A DNA stretch of 35,755 nt from Nitrospirota bacterium (lineage in GTDB: Bacteria; Nitrospirota; Thermodesulfovibrionia; Thermodesulfovibrionales; JdFR-85): NCBI GenBank assembly GCA_013152485.1, contig JAADGG010000002.1:1-35755 (forward strand). Reading direction: 5' to 3'. Made by a program: the position numbers and the translations under genes. Below, piece after piece: positions 9,587 through 16,328 of the stretch. Under the pieces are notes generated by a model that was not told where the DNA came from, did not search any database, and saw only the letters and a list, made by a program, of their open reading frames with translations. Each line of letters opens with the position of its first letter. Position 1 is the stretch's first letter.

Positions 9587-9982
9587 TTGAGGATCCCTAT
9601 GTTCAGGCACGTTGGTCTTTGTCTTGTTTTCACGATGCTGCTGTTTGCTGCTGTTCCAAGGGTCGAAGGTGCAATGCTCGGTTCCGAGTTCATCGGCCTG
9701 TCCCCGGCTGAGCGGCAGGTCGACATCGGGAAGCTCCAGAGGTTTCTCGAATCGGAGGTGGTCGGCAAGAGACTCCAGGCCCTCGGATTCACTGCAGACG
9801 AGGTAGCGAAGAGACTCGATTCACTCTCGGATGAGGATCTCAGCCGGTTTGCACAGCAGGTGGATCAGTTGAGGGTGGCGGGTGACAGCGGGCTGGGCAT
9901 CATAATAAGCCTTCTCGTCATAGCCATCCTGGTGGTTTTATTGCTGCAGCTGACGGGGCACAGGGTTGTTATCGTCAAGTAG
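9587..9982 (+). CDS. PA2779-like small exported membrane protein
   Basis: A 131-residue protein whose start is the TTG at 9587: a near-perfect AAGGAGGTGA lies 6-9 nt upstream, whereas the first ATG (9599) is about 21 nt away. It has a signal-like hydrophobic stretch (about 8-28), a charged helical central domain (LSPAERQVDIGKLQRFLE, then FTADEVAKRLDSLSDEDL, about 39-98), a C-terminal transmembrane helix (about 102-122) and a short tail HRVVIVK. This layout matches the PA2779 family, of unknown function, typically found next to a PA2778-type cysteine peptidase, as here. It starts 58 nt after mlaD and its end overlaps the peptidase start. Confidence 0.75.
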   Translation: MRIPMFRHVGLCLVFTMLLFAAVPRVEGAMLGSEFIGLSPAERQVDIGKLQRFLESEVVGKRLQALGFTADEVAKRLDSLSDEDLSRFAQQVDQLRVAGDSGLGIIISLLVIAILVVLLLQLTGHRVVIVK

Positions 9983-10511
9983 GGCGACATATTCAATCTT
10001 GATCTTCTTCATAATCCTTACGGTCACCTACGGATGTGCCGGTGTCGGGATCAGGGGGGAGAAGGAGAGGGCGGAACATGCGGTCGCCGTCCCCTTCTTC
10101 CCCCAAGACGCATATCAGTGCGGTCCCGTCTCGCTGGCAGAGGTGCTTGCCTTCTGGGGACTGGATGTCACCCCCGAGGAGATTGCCGCAGACGTGTTCA
10201 GCTCCCGTCTGAGCGGCACTCTCAGCATGGACATGGTTCTGTATCCCAGGAGGAAGGGGTTCAGGGCATCGGCATACAGCGGAGGAGTTGAAGACATCCA
10301 CGACAAGATACGGCAGGGCTATCCCCTGGTCGTACTTGTCGACTTCGGCTTCTCGTTTGTGGAAAAGAACCACTTCATGGTCATCGTGGGCTACAACGAC
10401 AACGGTGTTTTCGCCCATTCGGGCAGGGAGAGGGGCAAATTCTTCTCTTACGGCAGGCTGCAAAACATATGGAAGAAAACAGGCTATTGGACTTTGTTCA
10501 TAAGACCATAG
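9966..10511 (+). CDS. PA2778-like C39-type cysteine peptidase lipoprotein
   Basis: A 181-residue predicted lipoprotein with a bacteriocin-processing-like (C39) papain fold. The signal peptide ends in a lipobox-like TYGC, so C24 is the likely lipidated residue. Catalytic residues are visible: C52 in YQCGPVSLAEVL and H136 in NHFMVIVGYND with a following Asp/Asn (N144-D145). The start is an uncertain TTG at 9966, overlapping the previous gene by 17 bp; another TTG at 9999 is possible but would shorten the signal. Unlike C39 domains of bacteriocin exporters it has no ABC module. Substrate unknown. It overlaps the TPR lipoprotein gene, so the three genes look co-translated. Confidence 0.8.
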   Translation: MLSSSRATYSILIFFIILTVTYGCAGVGIRGEKERAEHAVAVPFFPQDAYQCGPVSLAEVLAFWGLDVTPEEIAADVFSSRLSGTLSMDMVLYPRRKGFRASAYSGGVEDIHDKIRQGYPLVVLVDFGFSFVEKNHFMVIVGYNDNGVFAHSGRERGKFFSYGRLQNIWKKTGYWTLFIRP

Positions 10512-10951
10512 GGGGGCTCGTGCTCCTCGTGTCCGTTCTTGCTCTCTCATCCTGCAGCCTGCCGAGGATCGTGGTGCTCGACGATCCTCTGACTCCCGAA
10601 GAGCATGTAAACCTCGGCGTCGTTTATGAAAGGGAAGGCCGGTACGACGATGCCGTGAGGGAGTACGGGAAGGCCTCGGACAGGTTGCCGGTTGCGATTC
10701 TCTACATGGGCAATGCCTACTTTCTCAAGGGAGATCTCGGTAAGGCCGAGGAGTGCTACAGGGAGGCCATGAGAAGGGATCCTGATAACGCCGATGCAAT
10801 GAACAACCTCGCATGGCTTTACTACAGGCTCGGCAGGAATCTCGATGAAGCCGAAGCCTTGGTGATCAGAGCCATGGAGACCAGACCCGACAAGGCGGAT
10901 GCCTACAGGGACACCCTTATCAAGATTCAGAGGGCTCGGGAGGAGAGATGA
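10469..10951 (+). CDS. TPR-repeat lipoprotein
   Basis: A 160-residue protein with an N-terminal hydrophobic stretch and lipobox LSSC (C29 lipidated), followed by about three tetratricopeptide repeats: HVNLGVVYEREGRYDDAVRE, AILYMGNAYFLKGDLGKAEE, AMNNLAWLYYRLGRNLDEAE. TPRs are protein-binding scaffolds, so it may hold the peptidase or its substrate at the membrane. It overlaps the peptidase by 43 bp from the ATG at 10469; a TTG at 10487 is an alternative start that would shorten the signal peptide. It overlaps cobO by 4 bp. Confidence 0.82.
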   Translation: MEENRLLDFVHKTIGGLVLLVSVLALSSCSLPRIVVLDDPLTPEEHVNLGVVYEREGRYDDAVREYGKASDRLPVAILYMGNAYFLKGDLGKAEECYREAMRRDPDNADAMNNLAWLYYRLGRNLDEAEALVIRAMETRPDKADAYRDTLIKIQRAREER

Positions 10952-11466
10952 CGAAAGGACTCATCCATATATACACCGGCGAGGGAAAAGGAAAGACGAC
11001 CGCCTCTGTAGGGCTTGCCGTCAGGGCGAAAAGCAGGGGCTGGAGGGTCCTGTTCGCACAGTTCATGAAACCCGACTATACCGGCGGAGAGCTCGACCTC
11101 CTCGAGAAACTCCTGATCGTGACCAGGAGGTTTACACGTATAAAGCCGCCCAGGTTCCACCCCGAAACGGACAGGGCCGAATTAAAGAAGCGTTCTTTCG
11201 AGGCCTTGAGGGAGATTCAGCATGCGGCTCAGGACTTCGACCTCGTCATCATCGATGAATTCAACAACCTCGTGGGCTCCGGCATAATTTCAGAGCGCGA
11301 GGCGGTCGATTTCATGAAGAGCTTCTGCGAGGGTACAGAGCTTGTACTCACGGGACGCGGTGCAACCGAGGCAATGATCGACGCCGCGGATTACGTGACC
11401 TACATGAATGCGGTAAAACACCCTTTTGACAGGGGGCAGACCGCGAGACAAGGAATCGAGTTTTGA
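10948..11466 (+). CDS. cobO: Cob(I)yrinic acid a,c-diamide adenosyltransferase (CobA/CobO/BtuR family)
   Basis: A 172-residue P-loop enzyme that adds the adenosyl group to reduced corrinoids to make coenzyme B12. P-loop GEGKGKTT is at 11-18, Walker-B-like VIIDEFNN at 100-107, LTGRGA at 134-139, and the family's closing motif ARQGIEF. It is slightly shorter than E. coli BtuR (196). It is the last gene of the long plus-strand run, joined to the TPR gene by a 4-bp overlap. No other cobalamin genes and no cobalamin riboswitch are in the window, so it may serve salvage. Confidence 0.93.
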   Translation: MTKGLIHIYTGEGKGKTTASVGLAVRAKSRGWRVLFAQFMKPDYTGGELDLLEKLLIVTRRFTRIKPPRFHPETDRAELKKRSFEALREIQHAAQDFDLVIIDEFNNLVGSGIISEREAVDFMKSFCEGTELVLTGRGATEAMIDAADYVTYMNAVKHPFDRGQTARQGIEF

Positions 11467-11493
11467 TGTCCGGCGACCCGAAGATACATGCAA

Positions 11494-12018
11494 CTATAGC
11501 TCTTCGGGATGAAGATCCCTTATGGTGGGCAGTTCCGACAGGTCCTTGAGACCGAAAAACTGGAGGAACTCCCGAGTGGTCCCGTAGATGAGGGGCCTGC
11601 CCGGCACTTCTTTCTTGCCCACGATCCTTATGAACCGTTTCTCCAGCAGACTCTTTATCACTCCGTCGGAGTTGACCCCCCGGAGTTGTTCCAGCTCGGC
11701 CTTTGTGATAGGCTGCCTGTAGGCCACGATGGACAGGGTTTCGAGGGCCGCCAGCGACAGTTTCTGTGGAGCCGCGGACCTGAGCTTCCTGATCCAGGGT
11801 GCATACTCAGGGTTTGATACCATCTGGTACCCGCCTGCTACTTCAACCAGCATGATTCCCCCTTTACGAGCCCTGTATTCAGCCATAAGCTCGTTGATCA
11901 GGAAACCGATTTCTCCGGAGGGAAGCTCGGTTACCCGCTTCAGGTCCTTGAGACTCATCGGACTTCCCGAGATAAACAGTATGGATTCCAGGAGAGCTTT
12001 TTTCTGTTCTTTATCCAT
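11494..12018 (-). CDS. scpB: Segregation and condensation protein B
   Basis: A 174-residue ScpB, the winged-helix dimer partner of ScpA and SMC in chromosome condensation. Two winged-helix domains are readable: the first about 1-80, the second about 85-165, with the conserved SIVAYRQPITKAELEQLRGV and GRPLIYGTTREFLQFFGL. A GAGGA lies about 5 nt before the ATG. It is convergent with cobO (27 nt apart). scpA, usually the upstream partner, is not in this window. A 7-bp inverted repeat lies 12-36 nt upstream of its start. Confidence 0.94.
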   Translation of the reverse strand: MDKEQKKALLESILFISGSPMSLKDLKRVTELPSGEIGFLINELMAEYRARKGGIMLVEVAGGYQMVSNPEYAPWIRKLRSAAPQKLSLAALETLSIVAYRQPITKAELEQLRGVNSDGVIKSLLEKRFIRIVGKKEVPGRPLIYGTTREFLQFFGLKDLSELPTIRDLHPEEL

Positions 12019-12029
12019 AGATCCTCGTG

Positions 12030-12054
12030 CTCACGGAATCCCCGAAACCGTGAG
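12030..12054. promoter_or_regulatory. Perfect 7-bp inverted repeat upstream of scpB
   Basis: CTCACGG (12030-12036) and CCGTGAG (12048-12054) flank an 11-nt loop, 12 nt upstream of the scpB start. On the scpB mRNA it would form a hairpin just ahead of the ribosome site; on DNA it could be an operator. Confidence 0.4.
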
Positions 12055-12136
12055 GTGTATTTATTCTATCATAAAGACGTTCCTTTTGAATAAACACAGG
12101 GGCGGCTGACTGGTCCCACCGGAAAAAACCTTTGAT

Positions 12137-12187
12137 AACAAGGTGATGGGTGTCCCCGGCGGCTCCTGTGACTCCCTTGTTTTTTTC
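12137..12187 (+). terminator. Stem-loop followed by T-run upstream of ino1
   Basis: AACAAGG (12137-12143) pairs with CCTTGTT (12175-12181), directly followed by a run of T to 12187. The loop is long (31 nt), so it is a weak intrinsic terminator candidate for plus-strand transcription, or leader structure if transcription starts upstream. Confidence 0.35.
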
Positions 12188-12206
12188 TTGTGGATGATGC
12201 TATATT
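12177..12206 (+). promoter_or_regulatory. Possible promoter for ino1
   Basis: TTGTTT (12177-12182), 18-bp spacer, TATATT (12201-12206). It would give a leader of roughly 220 nt before ino1. The -35 overlaps the T-run of the stem-loop above. Confidence 0.35.
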
Positions 12207-12434
12207 GATTACATTCCTTTGTTGTTTCCTGAAAGGTTTCACTCCTGCACCGCGACTGCAGGGGCAGAGTGACATATTCTGTTGAAAATCCTCTTTTGAG
12301 TACATCATAATAGGTAGCAGTGCTTCCGGGGCCTCGGGGGCAAAGGTCCGGGCGGCTTCACTTTCCCCCCCTTCGAGACAGGGGAGTCGTAAACACTGTC
12401 AGAACAGCGATACTGCTTCATCAGGAGGTGTAAC

Positions 12435-13529
12435 ATGAACAAGATAAGGATTGCGATTATCGGTGTGGGAAACTGTGCCAGCTCCCTGATGCAGGGTATT
12501 TACTACTACAGAAACAAGACGGAAAAGGATGTTGCCGGACTGATGCACTGGGATATCGGCGGTTACAAACCCGGCGACATCGAGATAGTAGCTGCAATCG
12601 ATATCGACAGGAGGAAGGTCGGACGTGATGTGAGCGAGGCGATATTCGCGCCGCCGAACTGTACGACCGTATTTCAAAAAGAGATTCCCCGGACCGGAGT
12701 GAAGGTCGCCATGGGGAGGCTGCTCGATGGGGTCGCCCCGCACATGAAGGAGTATCCCGAGGACGAAACCTTTCAGGTTGCGGATCTGCCGGAGACTGAC
12801 GTGGTTGGGGTGCTGAGAGACAGTGGTGCCGAGATCGCCCTGAACTATCTTCCGGTAGGGTCCGAAGAGGCCGCGAGATACTATGCGGAATGCTGCCTCG
12901 AGGCTGGTGTGGCCTTCATCAACTGCATGCCGGTCTTCATAGTCTCAGACAGCGAGTGGGCAGACAGGTTCGCCCGGAAAGGCATCCCTGCAGTGGGCGA
13001 CGACATAAAGGCTCAAGTGGGAGCAACGATCACCCACAGGACCCTTGCAAGGCTCTTCTCCGACAGGGGAGTGAGGCTTGAGCGGACATACCAGCTCAAT
13101 ACGGGAGGGAATACGGATTTCCTCAACATGCTGGCGCGTGACAGGCTCAGGTCCAAGAAGGTGTCGAAGACCGAGGCCGTTCAGTCGGTGCTCTCCGAAC
13201 CGCTTGAGCCCAAGAACATCCATATCGGTCCTTCCGACTACATCCCCTGGCTCAGGGACAACAAGGTCTGTTTCCTCAGGATGGAAGGCAAGATGTTCGG
13301 TGATGTTCCCATGGAACTGGAGCTGAGACTTTCGGTTGAGGACTCCCCCAACTCCGCCGGTTGTGCAATCGATGCAATAAGGTGCTGCAAGCTGGCCATC
13401 GAGAGGAAGACCAGCGGGCCCCTCACGTCCATTTCAGCCTATACCATGAAGCATCCGCCGCAGCAGTATCCCGACAATACCGCAAGGAGGATGGTTGAAG
13501 AGTTCATAGCGGGTGAACGGGAGCGGTGA
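12435..13529 (+). CDS. ino1: Inositol-3-phosphate synthase (short prokaryotic type)
   Basis: A 364-residue NAD-dependent isomerase that converts glucose-6-phosphate to 1L-myo-inositol-1-phosphate (numbered 3-phosphate in eukaryotic usage). It is the short form known from archaea and actinobacteria, not the ~530-residue yeast form. The N-terminal dinucleotide loop is IIGVGNCASSLMQG; other conserved patches are LNYLPVGSEE (137-146), VGDDIKAQVGATITHR (187-202) and LNTGGNTDFLNM (221-232). A strong AGGAGG lies 6-7 nt before the ATG. The fused cytidylyltransferase/phosphotransferase begins one base after its stop, so the two form an inositol pathway operon. Confidence 0.93.
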   Translation: MNKIRIAIIGVGNCASSLMQGIYYYRNKTEKDVAGLMHWDIGGYKPGDIEIVAAIDIDRRKVGRDVSEAIFAPPNCTTVFQKEIPRTGVKVAMGRLLDGVAPHMKEYPEDETFQVADLPETDVVGVLRDSGAEIALNYLPVGSEEAARYYAECCLEAGVAFINCMPVFIVSDSEWADRFARKGIPAVGDDIKAQVGATITHRTLARLFSDRGVRLERTYQLNTGGNTDFLNMLARDRLRSKKVSKTEAVQSVLSEPLEPKNIHIGPSDYIPWLRDNKVCFLRMEGKMFGDVPMELELRLSVEDSPNSAGCAIDAIRCCKLAIERKTSGPLTSISAYTMKHPPQQYPDNTARRMVEEFIAGERER

Positions 13530-13530
13530 T

Positions 13531-14844
13531 ATGAAGGCGGTGGTCATTGCCGCAGGTATGGGCAGCAGGCTCAGCTCGATCAGAAACAATCGGCCCAAAC
13601 CGCTTACGAGGCTTCTCGGTCTTTCACTCATCGAGCGTGTAATACTGACTGCACGGGAGGCCTCGATCAGGGAGTTCGTCGTCGTCGTCGGATATCTCGG
13701 TTCCATGATAAAAGAGGAACTGGGGGATGGAAGCAGATACGGCGTCAAGATTACGTATGTGGAGAACCACGAGTGGCAGAGAGGGAATGCCGTGTCCGTT
13801 CTCAAGGCGAGAGAAGTGCTGAACGAGAGGTTTCTGCTGCTGATGTCCGACCACGTATTCGATCCCGCGGTGTTGAAGGAGGTGAGAGATCTCCCGTTGG
13901 ACGAAGAGGAGTGCTTGATGGTGGTCGACGGTAAGCCGGATGATTACATAGACATGGAAGATGCAACGCGTGTGATGGTGAGGGAGGGCAGGGTCGTCGG
14001 CATAGGCAAGGGATTACGGGAATACAATGCCGTCGACTGCGGAATATTTTCCTGTCCGCTTTCTCTGTTCGATGCGCTTCAGGAGAGTATAGGTCAGGGA
14101 GACGAAACGCTTTCAGGAGGCATGCAGAGGCTTGCCGACAGGGGAAGGCTCAGGGCTCACGACATGAACGGCAGGTTCTGGATCGACGTCGATACGGAAG
14201 ATGCCTACAGGAAAGCTGAAGAGCTGTTGAGCAGGGCCCTGGTGAAGCCGACAGACGGTTTCATCTCGAGATACCTGAACAGGCCCGTGTCGATACGGTT
14301 CTCAAGGCTGCTGGTAAAGACATCTATAACGCCTGATGCCATATCGTTCTCGGCATTCGTCCTCTCGCTCCTTGCGGCCATGCTCCTGTCCCACGGTGAC
14401 TACCTGCCGGTCCTTGCAGGCGGGATCCTCGTACAGGTATCATCGATACTCGATGGATGCGACGGGGAAGTGGCGAGGCTCAAGTTTCAGCAGTCCGACT
14501 ACGGCGCGTGGTTCGATGCCGTCCTCGACAGGTACGCAGACGCAGCCGTAATCCTTGGGCTGACGTACGGCTGGTGGATCGCCAATGGTGACGGCCCCGG
14601 AGTATGGCTTGCGGGCTACCTTGCACTTACCGGCAGCCTGATGAACAGTTATACGGCCATAAAGTATGATGCCGTGATGTCGAAGGAAAGGAACGGACAG
14701 GGGTGGAGGTTCGGAAGAGACACGAGGTCGTTTCTGGTCATGCTCGGGGCGGTCTTCAACCAGCTCTTCTGCCTGCTCGTTGCCCTCGCCGTCGTTGCGA
14801 ACTTTGTTTCGGTCCGCAGGCTCTGTGTACTGAGACGGGTGTAA
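13531..14844 (+). CDS. Bifunctional inositol-1-phosphate cytidylyltransferase / CDP-alcohol phosphatidyltransferase (IPCT/DIPPS-like)
   Basis: A 437-residue fusion. N-terminal half (1-235): sugar-nucleotidyltransferase fold with AAGMGSRL and RPKPL, metal-binding D107 in MSDHVFD, and WIDVDT at 217-222. C-terminal half (about 245-437): CDP-alcohol phosphotransferase with the full signature D308-G309...D311-G312-x2-A-R316...G325...D329...D333, plus several membrane helices. In Archaeoglobus and thermophiles such fusions make CDP-inositol and then di-myo-inositol phosphate phosphate; an inositol lipid head-group enzyme is the alternative. The start was moved from GTG 13513 to ATG 13531 because GGGAG lies 7 nt upstream and the N-terminus MKAVVIAAGMG is the family's normal one. 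It follows ino1 by one base. Confidence 0.85.
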   Translation: MKAVVIAAGMGSRLSSIRNNRPKPLTRLLGLSLIERVILTAREASIREFVVVVGYLGSMIKEELGDGSRYGVKITYVENHEWQRGNAVSVLKAREVLNERFLLLMSDHVFDPAVLKEVRDLPLDEEECLMVVDGKPDDYIDMEDATRVMVREGRVVGIGKGLREYNAVDCGIFSCPLSLFDALQESIGQGDETLSGGMQRLADRGRLRAHDMNGRFWIDVDTEDAYRKAEELLSRALVKPTDGFISRYLNRPVSIRFSRLLVKTSITPDAISFSAFVLSLLAAMLLSHGDYLPVLAGGILVQVSSILDGCDGEVARLKFQQSDYGAWFDAVLDRYADAAVILGLTYGWWIANGDGPGVWLAGYLALTGSLMNSYTAIKYDAVMSKERNGQGWRFGRDTRSFLVMLGAVFNQLFCLLVALAVVANFVSVRRLCVLRRV

Positions 14845-15006
14845 GCATTGATCGTCTCAAAACGGTCGAGGCAGTCCAGTGCTCCATGATCGACCTATAA
14901 CATGAATGGATATCGTGAGCAAGTGGCTTTCCTGAGCTATCTGGGGCCATGATGAGCAGAAACAACGTTCGGTTCAATCATGAGACAACCAGAACTGACG
15001 ATGCAC

Positions 15007-15027
15007 GACGGGGGCATGGCCCCCGTC
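15007..15027 (-). terminator. Strong hairpin 3' of the cytochrome gene
   Basis: GACGGGGGC (15007-15015) and GCCCCCGTC (15019-15027) form a perfect 9-bp stem with a 3-nt loop, 7 nt past the stop codon of the minus-strand cytochrome gene. No T-run follows, so it may stabilise the mRNA end or mark a Rho-linked or bidirectional stop rather than a classical intrinsic terminator. Confidence 0.45.
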
Positions 15028-15034
15028 ACGGCGG

Positions 15035-15775
15035 TTATCCCGAGTGGCAGTCAGTGCAGTTGTTCTGAGCAGGTCTGTTGTGTGTCTTGGCCTGGGAACC
15101 GTGCAGCGGTACATACTTGCCGTCGGCCCAGGCATTGAGGAGATTCACCGCGTATACCGCCACGTCGGCCGAGAGCCTGGCACACCGCTCCTTCCTCTGT
15201 GGAGTGAAGAACTGAACCCCTTCCTTCTTCATCCACCTGCCTACCGAGATATGACAGAGGGGTGAGTCGCTCCTGCTGACGTTCTTGATGGTGGTCTTCG
15301 GTTTGCCAGGAGTGTAGATCGGGAGATTCGTCTGCGTGTACCAGAAGATTACGTCATTCAGGATCTTTTCGCCGTCTTTGCCGGCAATGAGACCGGTGGC
15401 GATGCCTATACCGGTCAGCGTTCCGCACAATGTGCCCCAGCCGACCACTCCACCGTGCCCCCATCTCGTTGATATCACAGGGAATGACGTATAGGGGGCT
15501 CCCACCTCTTCCTGGAGCGGAACGAGTATCGCACTCGCAGTGGCGTAACAGCAGTAGTCCTTGTACCAGTTCTCATAGGCTATACGGGCAACCTTCCCGA
15601 CATCCAGCTTTTTGTACGGCCACGGGTGCCGCGCTTCGGCTTCAGGCGGCAGAGACAGTCCCCCGGCCGCAATAACAGCCGCTCCGGCTGCAACCTTCCC
15701 TGCACCTATAAGAAGTCCTCTCCTTGATACCCTTACTTCCTCCTTGATGATCTTCTCTGCCATTTTTTCCATCAT
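15035..15775 (-). CDS. Tat-exported split-Soret-type cytochrome c (C_GCAxxG_C_C family)
   Basis: A 246-residue predicted periplasmic redox protein. The Tat signal has SRRGLL (twin arginine at 18-19) followed by an alanine-rich hydrophobic core to about residue 48 (AEA). A single canonical haem motif C240-TDC-H244 sits at the extreme C-terminus. Other cysteines are C75-C76, C117, C174 and C198, in the GWGTLCGTLTGIG and SPLCHISVGRW contexts typical of the C_GCAxxG_C_C/split-Soret group. Split-Soret cytochrome is known from Desulfovibrio; its physiological role is unsettled. The ORF track start (GTG 15829) was replaced by ATG 15775, which has GAGGAGG 10 nt upstream. Its own strong promoter and a 3' hairpin suggest a single-gene transcript. 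Confidence 0.8.
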   Translation of the reverse strand: MMEKMAEKIIKEEVRVSRRGLLIGAGKVAAGAAVIAAGGLSLPPEAEARHPWPYKKLDVGKVARIAYENWYKDYCCYATASAILVPLQEEVGAPYTSFPVISTRWGHGGVVGWGTLCGTLTGIGIATGLIAGKDGEKILNDVIFWYTQTNLPIYTPGKPKTTIKNVSRSDSPLCHISVGRWMKKEGVQFFTPQRKERCARLSADVAVYAVNLLNAWADGKYVPLHGSQAKTHNRPAQNNCTDCHSG

Positions 15776-15878
15776 ACGCCTTTGTCCTCCTCGATCTTTT
15801 CTGCATGCCATGAGGATAAACCAAGACACTTCCCGTCTCTGTCCGCATCACCTCCTTTCAAGTTCACTATATATGCAC

Positions 15879-15907
15879 ATTATAAATCTTGAAATCTTTT
15901 TTATCAA
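15879..15907 (-). promoter_or_regulatory. Near-consensus sigma70-type promoter for the cytochrome gene
   Basis: Reading the minus strand: TTGATA (15907-15902), 17-bp spacer, TATAAT (15884-15879). This predicts transcription from about 15872 and a leader near 95 nt. The leader contains an orphan AAAGGAGGTG (15860-15850 region). Confidence 0.72.
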
Positions 15908-16035
15908 CCCGGCATATCGTACAACCATCCAGCGACTACATGACGACGTCAGGAAAACAGACCTTGGAGCTGTAGGTGAAGGAGCCTCGTTGAGGACCCC
16001 CGTGCGGGAAGGATTCTGTTCAATTGATGCGAAAG

Positions 16036-16112
16036 TGGCGCGCCCAGGAGGATTCGAACCCCCAACCTGCGGATTCGTAGTCCGACGCTCTATCCAGTTG
16101 AGCTATGGGCGC
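16036..16112 (-). tRNA. tRNA-Arg (anticodon ACG)
   Basis: A complete cloverleaf on the minus strand: acceptor GCGCCCA/TGGGCGC, D-arm with AGCTCAACTGGATAGAGC, anticodon loop CTACGAA giving ACG, T-arm GGGGGTTCGAATCCTCC, discriminator G and an encoded CCA (16038-16036). A34 would be deaminated to inosine, reading CGU, CGC and CGA. No tRNA-linked integrase or att duplication is visible. Confidence 0.95.
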
Positions 16113-16186
16113 ATGGCTTCCGATTTTCTGATGTCACGGATCCCGGAGACAAAAGATGCAGGAGTTCATCAAGCTTTGTGACAACA

Positions 16187-16216
16187 ATGATAGCAATTCC
16201 TGCGAGCCATTGTCAA
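16187..16216 (-). promoter_or_regulatory. Promoter for tRNA-Arg
   Basis: Minus strand: consensus TTGACA (16216-16211), 18-bp spacer, TATCAT (16192-16187). The predicted start near 16180 leaves a 5' leader of about 68 nt for RNase P to remove. Confidence 0.6.
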
Positions 16217-16264
16217 TTTCGGCCTGACCGGTTTCATTGTCACGGTTCCGGGAGCCGGTATCCG

Positions 16265-16321
16265 GCCTTGAAGGCGGTGATTATCGGTTCATCCCCGATG
16301 GGACCGCCGGACTTGCGGCGG
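16265..16321 (-). terminator. Cluster of three hairpins after nadC
   Basis: Immediately 3' of the nadC stop: CCGCCG/CGGCGG (16304-16309/16316-16321, loop 6), ATCGG/CCGAT (16283-16287/16295-16299) and a small GCCTT/AAGGC (16265-16275). There is no T-run. It may end the valS-nadC transcript or shield its 3' end before the tRNA promoter. Confidence 0.35.
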
Positions 16322-16328
16322 ATTTTCC

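Larger units (their letters stand above)
12019..12434. other. Divergent intergenic region between scpB and ino1
   Basis: About 416 bp without a gene. It holds an inverted repeat near scpB (12030-12054), a stem with T-run (12137-12187), a possible ino1 promoter (12177-12206), a hairpin CTGCA(CCGCGAC)TGCAG at 12245-12261 flanked by CACTC/GAGTG, and a GC-rich stretch at about 12330-12390 with further stems (GGGCCT/AGGTCC, CCCC/GGGG). I tried to match it to cobalamin, GEMM, SAM and glycine riboswitch cores and could not. Confidence 0.55.

Noticed and set aside
11477-11508. CCCGAAG/CTTCGGG stem between cobO and scpB as terminator
   Set aside because: The loop is 18 nt and contains the scpB stop, and no T-run follows on either strand.
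12300-12434. Known riboswitch before ino1
   Set aside because: Cobalamin, GEMM, SAM and glycine cores do not fit.
15642-15851. 69-codon minus-strand ORF with consensus AAAGGAGGTG
   Set aside because: The ribosome site is too close to its ATG (2 nt) and the frame overlaps the cytochrome gene with a basic, low-complexity product. Kept only as a leader observation.
16036-16112. tRNA-Arg as an integration site
   Set aside because: No duplicated tRNA 3' end, integrase or foreign gene block nearby.
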